Shown: positions 1 to 9,580, numbered from the stretch's first letter. The stretch: DNA of 64,000 bases from Cyanothece sp. BG0011 (GCF_003013815.1 NZ_PRLH01000004.1:1-64000), one strand, 5' to 3'. Notes: generated from the sequence alone by a model not told the origin. A program made the numbers and translations.

Positions 1-25
1 ATAACGTATCAAACCGTTTGATCGA

Positions 26-48
26 TGAGGTGGGAAACTCCCACCTCA
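26..48 (-). terminator. Hairpin after the ferredoxin gene
   Basis: A perfect stem TGAGGTGGGA / TCCCACCTCA with a 3-base loop lies about 20 bases past the ferredoxin stop codon. There is no clear T-run, so it may be a terminator or only an mRNA 3' stabiliser. Confidence 0.5.
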
Positions 49-67
49 CACTATTTATGGATAAAAT

Positions 68-385
68 CTAGAAGATTTCTTCTTCTTGATACGTCAAAAT
101 TGTGCAATCAGACGTAGGGTAAGCAGCACAAGTGAGGACATAACCAGCATCGACTAGAGGATAACCTAAAAACTGAATGGCTTGGGCAGTTTGTTCGACA
201 GTTCCCTCAAGCACTTTTCCAGCACAAACTGTACAAGCTGCTGCACAACAACAGGCAGGAAGCTCAATTCCATCTTGTTTCGCTTTATCTAGAATAACCT
301 GGTCTGAGGCAACTTGAATGGTTGTTTGGGTTTGAGTTTTAGGGTTGATCAAGGTAACAGAAAATTCTTGTGGTTGACTGTTCAT
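68..385 (-). CDS. 2Fe-2S ferredoxin
   Basis: A 105-residue soluble electron carrier of the plant/cyanobacterial 2Fe-2S type. Cys46-x4-Cys51-x2-Cys54 followed by Cys86 gives the four cluster ligands in the usual C-x4-C-x2-C...C arrangement. The first ligand sits in a CCC triplet (Cys45-47), so there are extra cysteines beside the cluster. The acidic C-terminus and total length fit the family. It is not the main photosynthetic PetF by sequence feel (usually about 97 residues with PYSCRAGAC), so it is probably one of the accessory ferredoxins. It stands alone, 120 bases downstream of the ABC exporter gene on the same strand. Confidence 0.9.
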   Translation of the reverse strand: MNSQPQEFSVTLINPKTQTQTTIQVASDQVILDKAKQDGIELPACCCAAACTVCAGKVLEGTVEQTAQAIQFLGYPLVDAGYVLTCAAYPTSDCTILTYQEEEIF

Positions 386-505
386 GTTAGGTTAAAATCC
401 TCAATTGAGATGGAGACATAATAGGCTTTACCTATCTATTACCAATGTTCCCCAAATAAGGGATCAATTGAACATTTAACATGAAAAAGCATTGAGTTTT
501 CTTTT

Positions 506-2251
506 TTAGCTAACGGTTTCTGTTAGTTGATGCTGTTGCCATAACTGTTGATAAAGACCCGGTTGATTCACTAAATTTTGATGGGTTCCTATCTGTATAA
601 TTTGGCCATGATCCATAACAAAAATGCGATCGGTTTGTGCAGCAGCAGACAGTTGATGAGAAATAAAAATGATGGTTTTTTGTCGATTTTTAGAGAGACT
701 GTTGAGAATATTGGTGGCTGTTTTGTTATCCACACTCGACAGGGCATCATCTAATATTAAGACAGGAGAATTAATTAACAAAGCTCTAGCTAATGCACTG
801 CGTTGACGTTGTCCCCCGGATAAGGTAATTCCTCTTTCACCGACGATGGTTTCATACTGTTGAGGAAAATTGAAAATTTCTTCATGAATTTGCGCTTGTT
901 TGGCTGCGCTTTCTACTTCAAACGGTTCTTGTAGGGGATCACCATAACGAACATTATTGAGAATAGTGGTACTAAACAAAAAGCTATCTTGAGGCACATA
1001 AGCAATGGCTTGTCGTAGGGTTTTTAGGTCGAGTTCCGTGATATCATAACCATCTAGAAATAGTTGTCCTTTGTCAATATCTAATAGACGAGGCAAACTA
1101 TTAGCTAGGGTTGTTTTTCCTGAGCCAATAGGGCCAACAATCGCAATAATTTCTCCTGGTTCGATCAAAAAATTAACATCTTTGAGGGCTGGTTTTTGCT
1201 CTCCTGGATAAGTATAAGTTAAATGTTGAGCCGTAATTTTTCCTTGGATTGAATCTATTGGTAAAACAAGATTATCGTCTGAGTTTTGAATTTTAGGTTC
1301 GGTTTGAAAGATAGCTTGTACTCGATCAACACTCACTTCTCCCCGTTGATAGGCTGTAATGGTAAATCCGAGTAAAGCGGTGGGAAAGACTAATCTTTCT
1401 ACTAATATTAGTAATGCCACAAAATCTCCGATACTAATAATACCTTGATTAATAGCTGATGTCCCAAAAGCTAATAGTAATAAAAGACTGATATAGGATA
1501 AGGCTTCAATTAAGGGAAATAATAAATTGCGGGTTTGAGCAAGTTTTAAATTGGCTTTAAGAAGCTGACGATTTTTATCAGCAAAAGCTCGTCTTTCATT
1601 CTCTTCTTGAGCATAAATTTTAATCAAAGCAATGCCACTCATATCTTCTTGAATGAGTTGACTAATCTCAGAGAGTTTTTCTTGTACGTCCAACTGTTGT
1701 TGTTGCAATTTTCGGCTAAAGACTTGCACCGTAATTAACATCAAAGGATAAACGGCCACCGCTAATAAACTTAACTTTACATTGATAGCTAACATGGCAG
1801 GTAGGGTGAGTCCATAAGCAAAAATGGTATTAGCTAAACTGAGTAAAGCAAACCCCACCAAACGACGAATATTGTCCACATCACTGGTGGCACGGTTAAT
1901 CAGGTCTCCCGATGTATTTCGCGAAAAGTAAGCTGGTTCTAGGGTCAATAAATGCTCAAAGATGCCTTGTTTTAAACTAAACTCCACATCCCGTCCCACT
2001 CCAAAAATACAGAGACGAGACACCATCCGAATTCCCCAAGAAATGGAAGCTAAAATAAAAATAAGGATAACAGCCCGTAATATTTCCTCAAAACTAAAGG
2101 CCTGTCTCAGATTATCAATGCTGTCTCTAATTAAAAGGGGAATATAGACCCCTAACCCATTGACCACCAGCAACGCTACCATACCATAAGTAATAACGCG
2201 CCAATGGGGCCGGAGATAGGTGGCTAGTTGTCGGATTCTTGCAAGTGCCAT
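506..2251 (-). CDS. ABC exporter half-transporter (membrane domain fused to ATPase)
   Basis: 581 residues, the normal size of a fused six-helix exporter domain (about 1-320) plus nucleotide-binding domain (about 335-575). Walker A GPIGSGKTT lies near residue 372, the LSGGQRQR signature near 475 and Walker B LILDDALSS near 495. The residue after the Walker B aspartate is Asp, not the usual catalytic Glu. This Asp is common in the YheI/MdlA-like subunits that pair with a second half-transporter, so a heterodimer is likely. No partner gene is adjacent. Substrate is unknown; multidrug or lipid export is the usual guess for this branch. Confidence 0.9.
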   Translation of the reverse strand: MALARIRQLATYLRPHWRVITYGMVALLVVNGLGVYIPLLIRDSIDNLRQAFSFEEILRAVILIFILASISWGIRMVSRLCIFGVGRDVEFSLKQGIFEHLLTLEPAYFSRNTSGDLINRATSDVDNIRRLVGFALLSLANTIFAYGLTLPAMLAINVKLSLLAVAVYPLMLITVQVFSRKLQQQQLDVQEKLSEISQLIQEDMSGIALIKIYAQEENERRAFADKNRQLLKANLKLAQTRNLLFPLIEALSYISLLLLLAFGTSAINQGIISIGDFVALLILVERLVFPTALLGFTITAYQRGEVSVDRVQAIFQTEPKIQNSDDNLVLPIDSIQGKITAQHLTYTYPGEQKPALKDVNFLIEPGEIIAIVGPIGSGKTTLANSLPRLLDIDKGQLFLDGYDITELDLKTLRQAIAYVPQDSFLFSTTILNNVRYGDPLQEPFEVESAAKQAQIHEEIFNFPQQYETIVGERGITLSGGQRQRSALARALLINSPVLILDDALSSVDNKTATNILNSLSKNRQKTIIFISHQLSAAAQTDRIFVMDHGQIIQIGTHQNLVNQPGLYQQLWQQHQLTETVS

Positions 2252-2427
2252 GAAGTCAGTAATTGATAATTGATCACGAGTAACGAGTAGGTTTCTTAAG
2301 AAACTTATTATATCTTAATGCCCCGATCCATCAATTGATGGTAATTAAAGCCAAAAAATTATAAAGTAATCTAAATACTTTGTTAATATTATTGACATAA
2401 GCAATCCGACGGAGAAACACGATTATT

Positions 2428-3129
2428 ATGACTCAATCGACCAAATCTACTGTTATTTCCCCTTCCATCCTTTCGGCGGATTTTAGCCGTTTAGGTGCAG
2501 AAATTGAGGCAGTGGATAAAGCAGGCGCAGACTGGATTCATGTAGATGTCATGGACGGTCGTTTTGTGCCTAACATCACCATCGGTCCATTAATTGTTGA
2601 TGCCATTCGCCCCTATACAAAAAAACCCCTCGATGTTCATTTAATGATCGTTGAACCTGAAAAATATGTCGCTGACTTTGCTAAAGCCGGGGCTGATATT
2701 ATCTCCGTTCATGCAGAACATAACGCTTCCCCCCATTTACACCGTACTTTAGGGCAAATTCGAGAATTAGGTAAACAAGCAGGGGTGGTTCTCAATCCTT
2801 CTACTCCTTTGGACTTAATCGAATATGCTCTAGAATTGTGTGATTTAGTTTTGATTATGAGTGTTAACCCTGGTTTTGGGGGTCAGAGCTTTATTCCTGA
2901 AATGACGAATAAAATTCGCAAATTACGTCAAATGTGTGACGAAAAAGGACTTGATCCCTGGATTGAAGTGGATGGCGGTCTTAAGCCTGGTAATACTTGG
3001 CAGGTGTTAGAAGCTGGTGCTAATGCCATTGTCGCTGGTTCTGCCGTCTTTAAAGCGGATGACTATTCAGAAGCTATTGAAGGGATTCGTAACAGCAAAC
3101 GTCCTGAGCCTGAGTTAGCAACTGTATAA
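2428..3129 (+). CDS. rpe: Ribulose-phosphate 3-epimerase
   Basis: Interconverts ribulose 5-phosphate and xylulose 5-phosphate in the Calvin cycle and oxidative pentose phosphate pathway. The 233-residue TIM barrel shows the family motifs: [17 protein letters not shown] near residues 38-54, DVHLMI near 69, [11 protein letters not shown] near 146 and a late EVDGG phosphate-binding turn. The length matches cyanobacterial Rpe. It is a single-gene unit divergent from the ABC exporter and followed by a strong hairpin terminator. Confidence 0.97.
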   Translation: MTQSTKSTVISPSILSADFSRLGAEIEAVDKAGADWIHVDVMDGRFVPNITIGPLIVDAIRPYTKKPLDVHLMIVEPEKYVADFAKAGADIISVHAEHNASPHLHRTLGQIRELGKQAGVVLNPSTPLDLIEYALELCDLVLIMSVNPGFGGQSFIPEMTNKIRKLRQMCDEKGLDPWIEVDGGLKPGNTWQVLEAGANAIVAGSAVFKADDYSEAIEGIRNSKRPEPELATV

Positions 3130-3140
3130 TTCTCTGATGA

Positions 3141-3170
3141 GAAAAAGCGATCGCTTTTGATCGCTTTTTC
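3141..3170 (+). terminator. Rho-independent terminator of rpe
   Basis: GAAAAAGCGATC pairs with GATCGCTTTTTC around a short loop, ending in a T-run. The stem includes a GCGATCGC (HIP1) octamer. Because the A and T runs are symmetrical, it can also serve the convergent oxidoreductase gene. Confidence 0.8.
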
Positions 3171-3221
3171 CCACTATCAGTAAGATGGGGGTCAACAGGA
3201 ATTGCTCCCTATTTTACTTAT

Positions 3222-4292
3222 TTATGAAAAAGTCATTTGAGACGGATTAAGATATTGATAACTCAGATCAGAGTCTTGCCACGCTTTACCATCTAGGGCC
3301 ATTTGCTCGATCAAACTGGCTAAACGTAACGCTTTTAAGGCCTGAGTGCCTCCCACAGAGGGTTGATCCCCTCCTCTAACACAATGGACAAAGTGTTCTA
3401 ATTCAGCGTGTAGGGGTTCGATTTTGGTGGTATGGACTTTTTCAATTAATCCATCTTGACGATATAAAACTTGTCCGTAGTCGGTGCTATAGTTAGCGGT
3501 TGTTTGTCGGTGAATTAAAATATCGTTGTTGAGAAAATCCGCTTCGGTTAAACAGTTTTTACAATGGGCTGCTAAACGACGAATTTTACGATGAGTGACT
3601 TTACTAGCTGTTAGGGTGGCAACAATGCCATTAGCAAACCCCAAAGTAGCCGTGACATAATCGAGATGACCGGAATTAGAGGCACAACTGCCACTGGCGG
3701 TGAGTTTGACCACAGGAGATCCCACTAACTCTAAGAGTAAATCAATGTCGTGGATCATTAAATCCAAGACCACAGAGACATCATTTGCCCGTTGAGAATA
3801 AGGACTCATGCGATGGGCTTCTAAAGCTAACACTTCTTCTGTTTTCAAGACTTTGCTCAGTTCTTGAAAAGCAGGGTTAAACCGTTCAATATGACCCACT
3901 TGCAAAATACCATGGGAACTCGCAGCCGCATTAACTAACGATTCTGCTTCTGCGATACTAGCAGCAATGGGTTTTTCAATCAGGGTGTGAACCCCTGCCC
4001 GTAAACAGTCCATCCCCACCGAGTGATGCAAGCGAGTGGGAACCGCAATACAAACTGCATCGACATGGGGTAGAAGATCCTGATAATTTTCAAAGAAACG
4101 GACTCGATATTTACTGGCAATATCGATACCCCGTTCCACATTTACATCAGACACGCCGACTAATTCCACATCTTTGAGTAAACTGAGAATTCGGCTATGA
4201 TGTTGTCCCATATTACCCACTCCAATCACACCAATACGAATGGGATCGAAAATGCTTCTATGGGATGTTAGGGGTTGTTGTGTATCTGACAT
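3222..4292 (-). CDS. Gfo/Idh/MocA family NAD(P)-dependent oxidoreductase
   Basis: A dinucleotide-binding dehydrogenase of the glucose-fructose oxidoreductase family. The N-terminal Rossmann motif GVIGVGNMG is followed by the diagnostic EKP (in LIEKPIA), whose lysine is catalytic, and by a GHIERFNPAF segment at the start of the C-terminal beta-sheet domain. The open frame extends 11 codons further up to a TTG, but the ATG at 4292 has a GGAG-type site before it and gives a normal 356-residue protein. The substrate, probably a sugar or cyclitol, cannot be told. It is not the shorter biliverdin reductase BvdR. Confidence 0.85.
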   Translation of the reverse strand: MSDTQQPLTSHRSIFDPIRIGVIGVGNMGQHHSRILSLLKDVELVGVSDVNVERGIDIASKYRVRFFENYQDLLPHVDAVCIAVPTRLHHSVGMDCLRAGVHTLIEKPIAASIAEAESLVNAAASSHGILQVGHIERFNPAFQELSKVLKTEEVLALEAHRMSPYSQRANDVSVVLDLMIHDIDLLLELVGSPVVKLTASGSCASNSGHLDYVTATLGFANGIVATLTASKVTHRKIRRLAAHCKNCLTEADFLNNDILIHRQTTANYSTDYGQVLYRQDGLIEKVHTTKIEPLHAELEHFVHCVRGGDQPSVGGTQALKALRLASLIEQMALDGKAWQDSDLSYQYLNPSQMTFS

Positions 4293-4460
4293 TGTCTGGG
4301 TTGCTCCTGTAAACTCCTCCACCAAGTTTGATTGTCTCGCCTCTGCATCAGTTAGTTAATGAGTCAATCACCCAAGATGGTAACACAGTTTGCCAGAATG
4401 TAAAGAAATAGAACGTTATATAGTGCTACGCACGCTTGGAATGGGGAATAGGCAAGGGTT

Positions 4461-4495
4461 CTCCCCCTCACAAAAGGGGGAGTTAGAGGGGGTGG
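4461..4495. repeat. C/G-rich dispersed repeat, copy 1
   Basis: CTCCCCCT and AAAGGGGGAG form an inverted repeat, followed by TTAGAGGGGGTGG. A nearly identical 45-base stretch, including the preceding GGCAAGGGTT, occurs at 33162-33210. Related copies sit near 17200, 34920 and 49660. All are intergenic. The rest of the 4293-4802 gap is A/T-rich, with short GGGAATA tandem repeats around 4580-4610 and no gene. Confidence 0.75.
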
Positions 4496-4541
4496 CAATG
4501 GTAGGCTGTCAAAGGGTTTCAGGATTGGGAAATGTCAAACT

Positions 4542-4692
4542 CATATCTTGCACCTTCGATTAAATTGGCTAGTTTAGAGAGGGAATAGGGAATAGGGAAT
4601 GGGCAATGGTATTTATTTTTGACTGTAACTGATTGAGAATTGATTCTCTCCAGTTTATTATTTGGTTTTTATGTACTGGTGCAAGATGTCAG
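4542..4692. repeat. 151-bp segment bounded by inverted 13-15 base repeats
   Basis: CATATCTTGCACC at 4542-4554 is inverted relative to GGTGCAAGATGTCAG at 4678-4692. The same motif recurs elsewhere in the window between genes. The interior is non-coding. It could be a small non-autonomous element, or two independent copies of a dispersed motif. Confidence 0.5.
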
Positions 4693-4802
4693 TCAAACAC
4701 AAACACCATAATGCGTAGTGTTATGTTATTTGTCTCTTTCGGCAGAGTCGAAAAAAGATAATATTTTGCTATTTAAATAGTAAAGCTACCTAAATATTTG
4801 TA

Positions 4803-5369
4803 ATGCAAAATAAATTAAATTCTCCTAACCTTCCTGACAAAGGTAAATTTGCGGGTGTCTTACGCCTTTTAGGTCAAATCAGTTACTGGATTCATCTCAT
4901 TCTGGGTGCAGTTTCAGCCCTCATTTTGGGATTAATTTTATTTAGCCGTAAACTAGGCACACCTGCTAATAGTACAGCCATTAATATTAGTATTTTCTTG
5001 ACCATTGCTAGCTTGGTGGCGTTGGGAATTAGAATCTTCTTTGCTTGGCGTTATGGCCGTATAGCTAAGCAACTGCAATCAGCGACTCCCATGCAACCCA
5101 ATCGATTAGAGATTGCTAATTTATTACGAATTGCTCTAACTGTTAGTTTAACAGGACTAATTTTGGCATTTTTAGCCTCAGAAACGACAGTAATCAGTAT
5201 CATTGCTCAAGCGATCGCTCAACCCCAGGGTCCTAGAGTATACGAACAACAGCAAGCAATTGAAACAGCAGATTTGTTTTTGGATTTTGTCAACGTCACT
5301 ATTTTAGGTGCCCACGCATTGGGAACGATCAATTCTTTAGGATTGCTCAACTGGATTACGCGAGACTAA
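4803..5369 (+). CDS. DUF3611 family membrane protein
   Basis: 188 residues with four hydrophobic helices (about 30-50, 65-85, 110-130, 155-180). The pattern G-x-L-R-L-L-G-Q-I-S-Y-W near residue 18 is typical of the cyanobacterial and chloroplast DUF3611 family. Its function is unknown; the family is found with thylakoid or plastid envelope membranes. It is convergent with ackA, whose stop lies 20 bases away. Confidence 0.75.
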   Translation: MQNKLNSPNLPDKGKFAGVLRLLGQISYWIHLILGAVSALILGLILFSRKLGTPANSTAINISIFLTIASLVALGIRIFFAWRYGRIAKQLQSATPMQPNRLEIANLLRIALTVSLTGLILAFLASETTVISIIAQAIAQPQGPRVYEQQQAIETADLFLDFVNVTILGAHALGTINSLGLLNWITRD

Positions 5370-5389
5370 ACTATACAAAATAATAGTTA

Positions 5390-6601
5390 TCAGTGACAAA
5401 GATGCCAACATTGTTGGGCTATTGCCCAATCTTCTTCGGTATGAATCACTAAAATTCTCACCGATGAGTCTTCAGTGGCGATATCTTCATCGACCGGAGA
5501 GGCTTGATTTTTGGTTTTGTCTAATTTGAGTCCTAAAAATTCAAAGGTTTCACAAGCTTTTTCCCTAACTAAAAAGGCGTTTTCTCCTACCCCGGCAGTG
5601 AAGACTAAAACGTCTAATCCCCCCAAGACGGCTAACATCGAACCTATCTGCGATCGCAAACGATGAATATACATATCAAAGGCTAATTGAGCGCGAAAAT
5701 TATTCTCTTTGATTCCTTGTAAAATAGCCCTAATATCCGCAGATATTCCTGACACGCCTTTTAACCCTGATTCTTTATTTAAAAGGGTATTTAATTCATC
5801 TGGGGTTAAGCCATATTCTCCCATTAAATAAATTAAGATAGCCGGATCAATCGAACCACTACGGGTTCCCATCATCAACCCTTCTAGAGGGGTAAATCCC
5901 ATGGTTGTATCGATACTTTGACCATCTTTGATAGCGGTTAAGGAGCAACCATTACCCAGATGACAGTTAATTAATTTTAGAGAAGATAAGGGTCGATTGA
6001 CAATTTCCGCTGCCCGATGGGCGCAATATTCATGACTAATACCATGAAATCCATAACGACGAATTCCTTTTTCTAACCATTCAAAGGGTAGGGGATAAGC
6101 TGCATTTTCTAGGGGAATGGTTTGATGAAAGGCTGTATCAAATAGAGCTACTTGAGGCACATTTCCTAATACTTTTTCTATGGCTTCTATTCCTTCAATA
6201 TGACCGGGATTATGATTAGGGGCTAAAGGAATTAATTCAGCAATTTTAGCTTTAACGTCAGGGGTTATTTTGGTCGCTTCAGAATATTTGATGCCGCCAT
6301 GAACCACTCGATGTCCCACAACATTGATATCATTTAATTGCCCAATCACTTTTGTTTCACCTTGGGTTAAGGTCTCGAGCATTTGAGGAATTGCTTGTGC
6401 TTTATTGTTCCTATCTAAGGTTATGGTTTGTTTAATTTCTTTGGCTTTTACGGTTAAAATTCCTTCCTTTTCTGACACGGTCCAATCAATATTTGCTGTC
6501 CAAATAGGTTCAGGAGGATGCTTAGGCAGACTGTTTCCTTCTATATTATATAGACAACTTTTTTGACTGCTCGAGCCGGCGTTGAGTACCAAAATTTTCA
6601 T
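5390..6601 (-). CDS. ackA: Acetate kinase
   Basis: Makes acetyl phosphate and ADP from acetate and ATP, or the reverse for fermentative ATP in the dark. The N-terminus MKILVLNAGSSSQK is the ASKHA-fold phosphate loop. HRVVHGG, FDTAFHQT, RRYGFHGISH and GNGCS follow in the normal order, and VFTAGVGENA is the adenosine site near the end. 403 residues is the usual length. The phosphotransacetylase gene is not adjacent. It lies downstream of tRNA-Trp and rplS on the same strand. Confidence 0.97.
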   Translation of the reverse strand: MKILVLNAGSSSQKSCLYNIEGNSLPKHPPEPIWTANIDWTVSEKEGILTVKAKEIKQTITLDRNNKAQAIPQMLETLTQGETKVIGQLNDINVVGHRVVHGGIKYSEATKITPDVKAKIAELIPLAPNHNPGHIEGIEAIEKVLGNVPQVALFDTAFHQTIPLENAAYPLPFEWLEKGIRRYGFHGISHEYCAHRAAEIVNRPLSSLKLINCHLGNGCSLTAIKDGQSIDTTMGFTPLEGLMMGTRSGSIDPAILIYLMGEYGLTPDELNTLLNKESGLKGVSGISADIRAILQGIKENNFRAQLAFDMYIHRLRSQIGSMLAVLGGLDVLVFTAGVGENAFLVREKACETFEFLGLKLDKTKNQASPVDEDIATEDSSVRILVIHTEEDWAIAQQCWHLCH

Positions 6602-6655
6602 GATCTTCTCTGAGTCAAATCATGTTTTTATGATACCTCGAAAATTGATGATTAA

Positions 6656-6728
6656 CGCGCCCTGGAGGACTTGAACCCCCGACATCAGGTTTTGGAGACC
6701 TGCGTTCTACCAACTGAACTAAGAGCGC
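6656..6728 (-). tRNA. trnW: tRNA-Trp (anticodon CCA)
   Basis: The minus strand folds as a complete 73-base cloverleaf. The acceptor stem GCGCTCT/AGGGCGC has one G-T pair. The D arm is GTTC-AGTTGGTA-GAAC, the anticodon stem-loop is CAGGT-CTCCAAA-ACCTG with anticodon CCA, and the T arm is GGGGG-TTCAAGT-CCTCC. CCA is not encoded. It lies about 100 bases downstream of rplS, as in other cyanobacteria, but the secE-nusG block that often follows is replaced here by ackA. Confidence 0.96.
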
Positions 6729-6829
6729 ATGGTAGGAGTCATAGTCAAGGACTATGGTCTAAGCCTTAACTATTATAGCGCAGTTTGATCCTTTTTTTGT
6801 AGGTTAGGTGCGCTATTTTTAAACTCATT

Positions 6830-7192
6830 TTAAACGCGACGATCAAAACGCTGGCGAATTCTGGTGGCTTTACCCACTCGGTTACGGAGATAGTATAGTT
6901 TAGCCCGACGGACTTTACCACGACGGATTACTTTAATATCAGCGACACGAGGAGAATGGAGAAGAAACACCCGTTCGACTCCTACACCTTGGAAGACTTT
7001 TCGCACGGTAATGGTTTCGTTAATGCCTCCATTCCGCATGGCAATAACGGTCCCTTCGTAAGGCTGAACCCGTTCTTTGCCCCCTTCTCGAATTCGGACA
7101 CCCACGCGAACGGTATCTCCCACATGGATAGTGGGTAAGTCTGTTTTAAGATATTCCGATTCTATATCTTTTATAATGGCTTGAACATTCAT
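6830..7192 (-). CDS. rplS: 50S ribosomal protein L19
   Basis: A 120-residue ribosomal protein located at the 30S-50S interface. The family signature is clear: [19 protein letters not shown] around residues 25-43, then [25 protein letters not shown] and [14 protein letters not shown] at the C-terminus. The start [16 protein letters not shown] is the usual cyanobacterial one. tRNA-Trp follows on the same strand. Confidence 0.98.
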   Translation of the reverse strand: MNVQAIIKDIESEYLKTDLPTIHVGDTVRVGVRIREGGKERVQPYEGTVIAMRNGGINETITVRKVFQGVGVERVFLLHSPRVADIKVIRRGKVRRAKLYYLRNRVGKATRIRQRFDRRV

Positions 7193-7252
7193 GGCTTTTG
7201 CAAAAACTCACAATTGACTATCTTACCCTACTTTTCTATTAAAATCAAGGTC

Positions 7253-7870
7253 TTAAAATTCAATTCCGGCTTGGGCTTTGATCCCTTGTTCTTTGAAAGG
7301 ATGTTTAATTAATTTCATTTCTGTGACGAGATCAGCGATTTCTATCAGTTCGGTGGGCGCCCCTCTTCCGGTTAGAATAACATGGGTAGATTGGGGTTTT
7401 TCTTGCAGGGCTTTAATAACAGTTTCAACGTTTAAATACCCTAATTTTAAAGCCACGTTGACCTCATCGAGTAACACTAATTGATAGTCTGGGTTATTGA
7501 TAAAAGAAACAGCTTTTTCCCAAGCTTTTTGGGCGTTTAAAATATCCCTTTCTCGATCTTGAGTTTCCCAGGTAAACCCTTCGCCCATAGCTAAAAAGTC
7601 TAGCTGATTTTCCCATTGACTTAAAACGGCTTTTTCGGCTGGTTCCCAGGCCCCTTTAATAAACTGAACAATGGCTACTCGAAAACCATGGCCCAGCGAT
7701 CGCACAACCATTCCTAAGGCTGCGGTGGTTTTCCCTTTACCGTTACCGGTGTTAACAATAGTGAGTCCTTTTTCTTTTGATGCTTCTGCAAGACGTTTTT
7801 CTTGAATTTCTTTCCGTCTTTGCATTTTTTTTTGATATTGTTCTGATGAAAGATTAGTATCAGTGGTCAT
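7253..7870 (-). CDS. cobO: Cob(I)yrinic acid a,c-diamide adenosyltransferase
   Basis: Transfers the 5'-deoxyadenosyl group of ATP to the corrin cobalt in cobalamin (pseudocobalamin) synthesis or salvage. The P-loop GNGKGKTTAALG lies near residues 42-53 after a basic N-terminal helix (KKMQRRKEIQEKRL). VQFIKGAW, LLDEVNVAL and VILTGRGAP match the CobO/BtuR family. 205 residues is normal. It is 60 bases downstream of nothing in the same pathway; the other cobalamin gene here, cbiT, is 14 kb away. Confidence 0.94.
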   Translation of the reverse strand: MTTDTNLSSEQYQKKMQRRKEIQEKRLAEASKEKGLTIVNTGNGKGKTTAALGMVVRSLGHGFRVAIVQFIKGAWEPAEKAVLSQWENQLDFLAMGEGFTWETQDRERDILNAQKAWEKAVSFINNPDYQLVLLDEVNVALKLGYLNVETVIKALQEKPQSTHVILTGRGAPTELIEIADLVTEMKLIKHPFKEQGIKAQAGIEF

Positions 7871-7953
7871 TTTAATCAGGTATTTCAGGTATTCAATATT
7901 GATAAATAAGTGGCTAAGATAATAATTCCTCAGCCTATCTTATAATTTGAGAA

Positions 7954-8802
7954 TTATATCTCTTGAGTTATAGGGTTTTTTCCATCGCCATAAGATTCAT
8001 TCTCATCAGGTTCTTTAATTTTTTCTACTTCTGATTGAACTTGGTTCAAATGAATATCATTGACCTTATTAATAAACGCGGCGATCGCTTGTTTTTCTAG
8101 CTCTTGTATTTGTTCTTCTGTTTTTTGTTGTTTTTTACCGTCTTGTTCTGTTTTTATCGATTCCATATCTAATTTAGTAATTCTTAGACTAAACTTTTCT
8201 TGTTCTGCTTCTAAGTTTTCAACAATTCCGTTGGCTTCTTTCCAACGAGCTTCTAAAGGAAAAGAGGTAGAAAAACTAGCAAAAATGGAAGCAGCTGCCG
8301 GCAAAACAACTGGTAGCCAGTTTAACCATCCTGGACCCGTATCAAGTTTATCAACTAATACTAATACTGGAGTAACACCCGAAAAAATAATGGTAGAAAT
8401 TTGTAAGAAATAATAAAGGTTTCTCGCATTATTTCGCGTTGAACTATAATCCACAATTAACTGTTGACAATACCGTAAGGCATTTTCTCGTTCTAACTGT
8501 AAGCGAGCATTTGATAACTCTGGATTTTCTAAAAGTTCCTCATATTTCTGTTCTCTTTCTGCTCTATCTTTGGCGGAAAAATATTGAGAATTGAAAAGTA
8601 ATAGGAATATAAATCCCGCCAAAAATATTGCATCTAAAGTTACAAAAAGTTGTTTATTCTTTATCACTAAAGTAATAATAACACCTGCCGCAAAAGAATC
8701 TAAACAGATGTATTCTAATACTTTCAAGAATCGACGAAGACCAACCAGAGAACTGGTTTTTTCTTCTCCACTCTTAGGGGTTATAGATTCGCTTACTGTC
8801 AT
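7954..8802 (-). CDS. SLATT/DUF4231-type two-helix membrane protein
   Basis: 282 residues. Two hydrophobic segments near 35-70 and a second pair near 130-175 frame a helical stretch YCQQLIVDYSSTRNNARNLYY. Then come PVVLPAAASIFASF and an aromatic RWKEANGIVENLEAEQEKF, which is the pattern of DUF4231/SLATT proteins. A charged glutamine-rich coiled coil forms the tail. SLATT proteins occur as predicted membrane effectors beside nucleotide-signalling (SMODS/SLOG) genes, but no such partner is next to this gene. Its role here is unknown. Confidence 0.65.
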   Translation of the reverse strand: MTVSESITPKSGEEKTSSLVGLRRFLKVLEYICLDSFAAGVIITLVIKNKQLFVTLDAIFLAGFIFLLLFNSQYFSAKDRAEREQKYEELLENPELSNARLQLERENALRYCQQLIVDYSSTRNNARNLYYFLQISTIIFSGVTPVLVLVDKLDTGPGWLNWLPVVLPAAASIFASFSTSFPLEARWKEANGIVENLEAEQEKFSLRITKLDMESIKTEQDGKKQQKTEEQIQELEKQAIAAFINKVNDIHLNQVQSEVEKIKEPDENESYGDGKNPITQEI

Positions 8803-8913
8803 AATTAATTACGGTTTTCTTGTTAATAGGAATAACTAATGACTTAGGTCATCGATAAGTAAGGAATAATCATTGCTTGAAAACTAGGACTTTTATCACG
8901 CCTTACTTATTTC

Positions 8914-9537
8914 TTACTTATCAATGTCTTCAATTTTATCAGATTGCCAAAAACTTTGAATCGAATAGTCCAATTTTTGTAACATTTCCCGTAATAACGG
9001 TAAACTTAAGCCAATTACATTACTATGACAGCCTTCTATTTTTTCAATCAATACGCTTCCTTTGCCTTCTAGAGCAAAACTGCCGGCACATTTTAGGGGT
9101 TCTCCTGTATTAACATAAGCTTCAATTGTGGGATCATCGATATCAGCAAAATAGACTTTTGTGACCCCACAAGAGAGCAAAGTTTTTTGTTTTTTTCCAT
9201 CTAAAAGGGCATGACCGGTGTATAATATCCCTTGATTATTTCTCATCATTTGCCAACGAGCGATCGCCTGTTCTGGAGAGTCGGGTTTTCCATAAATTTG
9301 GCCATCAATAGCCAAGACAGAATCACATCCTAAGACTAAACAATCGTGGTACTTCTGAGCAACAATTTCTGCTTTACATTGTGCTAAAACTTGAACTAAT
9401 TTAGGGGGGTTAGTTTCGGTGATTTGAGATTCATCAAAATCACTCGAACAAACAATCGGATTAATACCTACGGTTTTGAGAAGTTTTAGACGAGCAGGAG
9501 AAGCAGAAGCAAGAACAAAAGGGGGAGATTGTTGCAT
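8914..9537 (-). CDS. maf: Maf family nucleotide pyrophosphatase
   Basis: Hydrolyses non-canonical or modified nucleoside triphosphates. The N-terminal [15 protein letters not shown] carries the SxxR signature. [19 protein letters not shown] and YTGHAL follow in family order, and the conserved C-terminal segment is [11 protein letters not shown]. 207 residues is slightly long because of a short C-terminal extension. The psbP-like gene lies 95 bases upstream on the same strand, with a small hairpin repeat between them. Confidence 0.93.
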   Translation of the reverse strand: MQQSPPFVLASASPARLKLLKTVGINPIVCSSDFDESQITETNPPKLVQVLAQCKAEIVAQKYHDCLVLGCDSVLAIDGQIYGKPDSPEQAIARWQMMRNNQGILYTGHALLDGKKQKTLLSCGVTKVYFADIDDPTIEAYVNTGEPLKCAGSFALEGKGSVLIEKIEGCHSNVIGLSLPLLREMLQKLDYSIQSFWQSDKIEDIDK

Positions 9538-9580
9538 TTTTTACTGGATTTCAAGTTTAATTAATTCTAATATTTAACTA

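Noticed and set aside
8060-8413. A 117-codon plus-strand frame inside the SLATT-like gene
   Set aside because: Antisense to the coiled-coil and membrane region. The serine- and cysteine-rich product reflects reverse reading of Glu/Lys codons.
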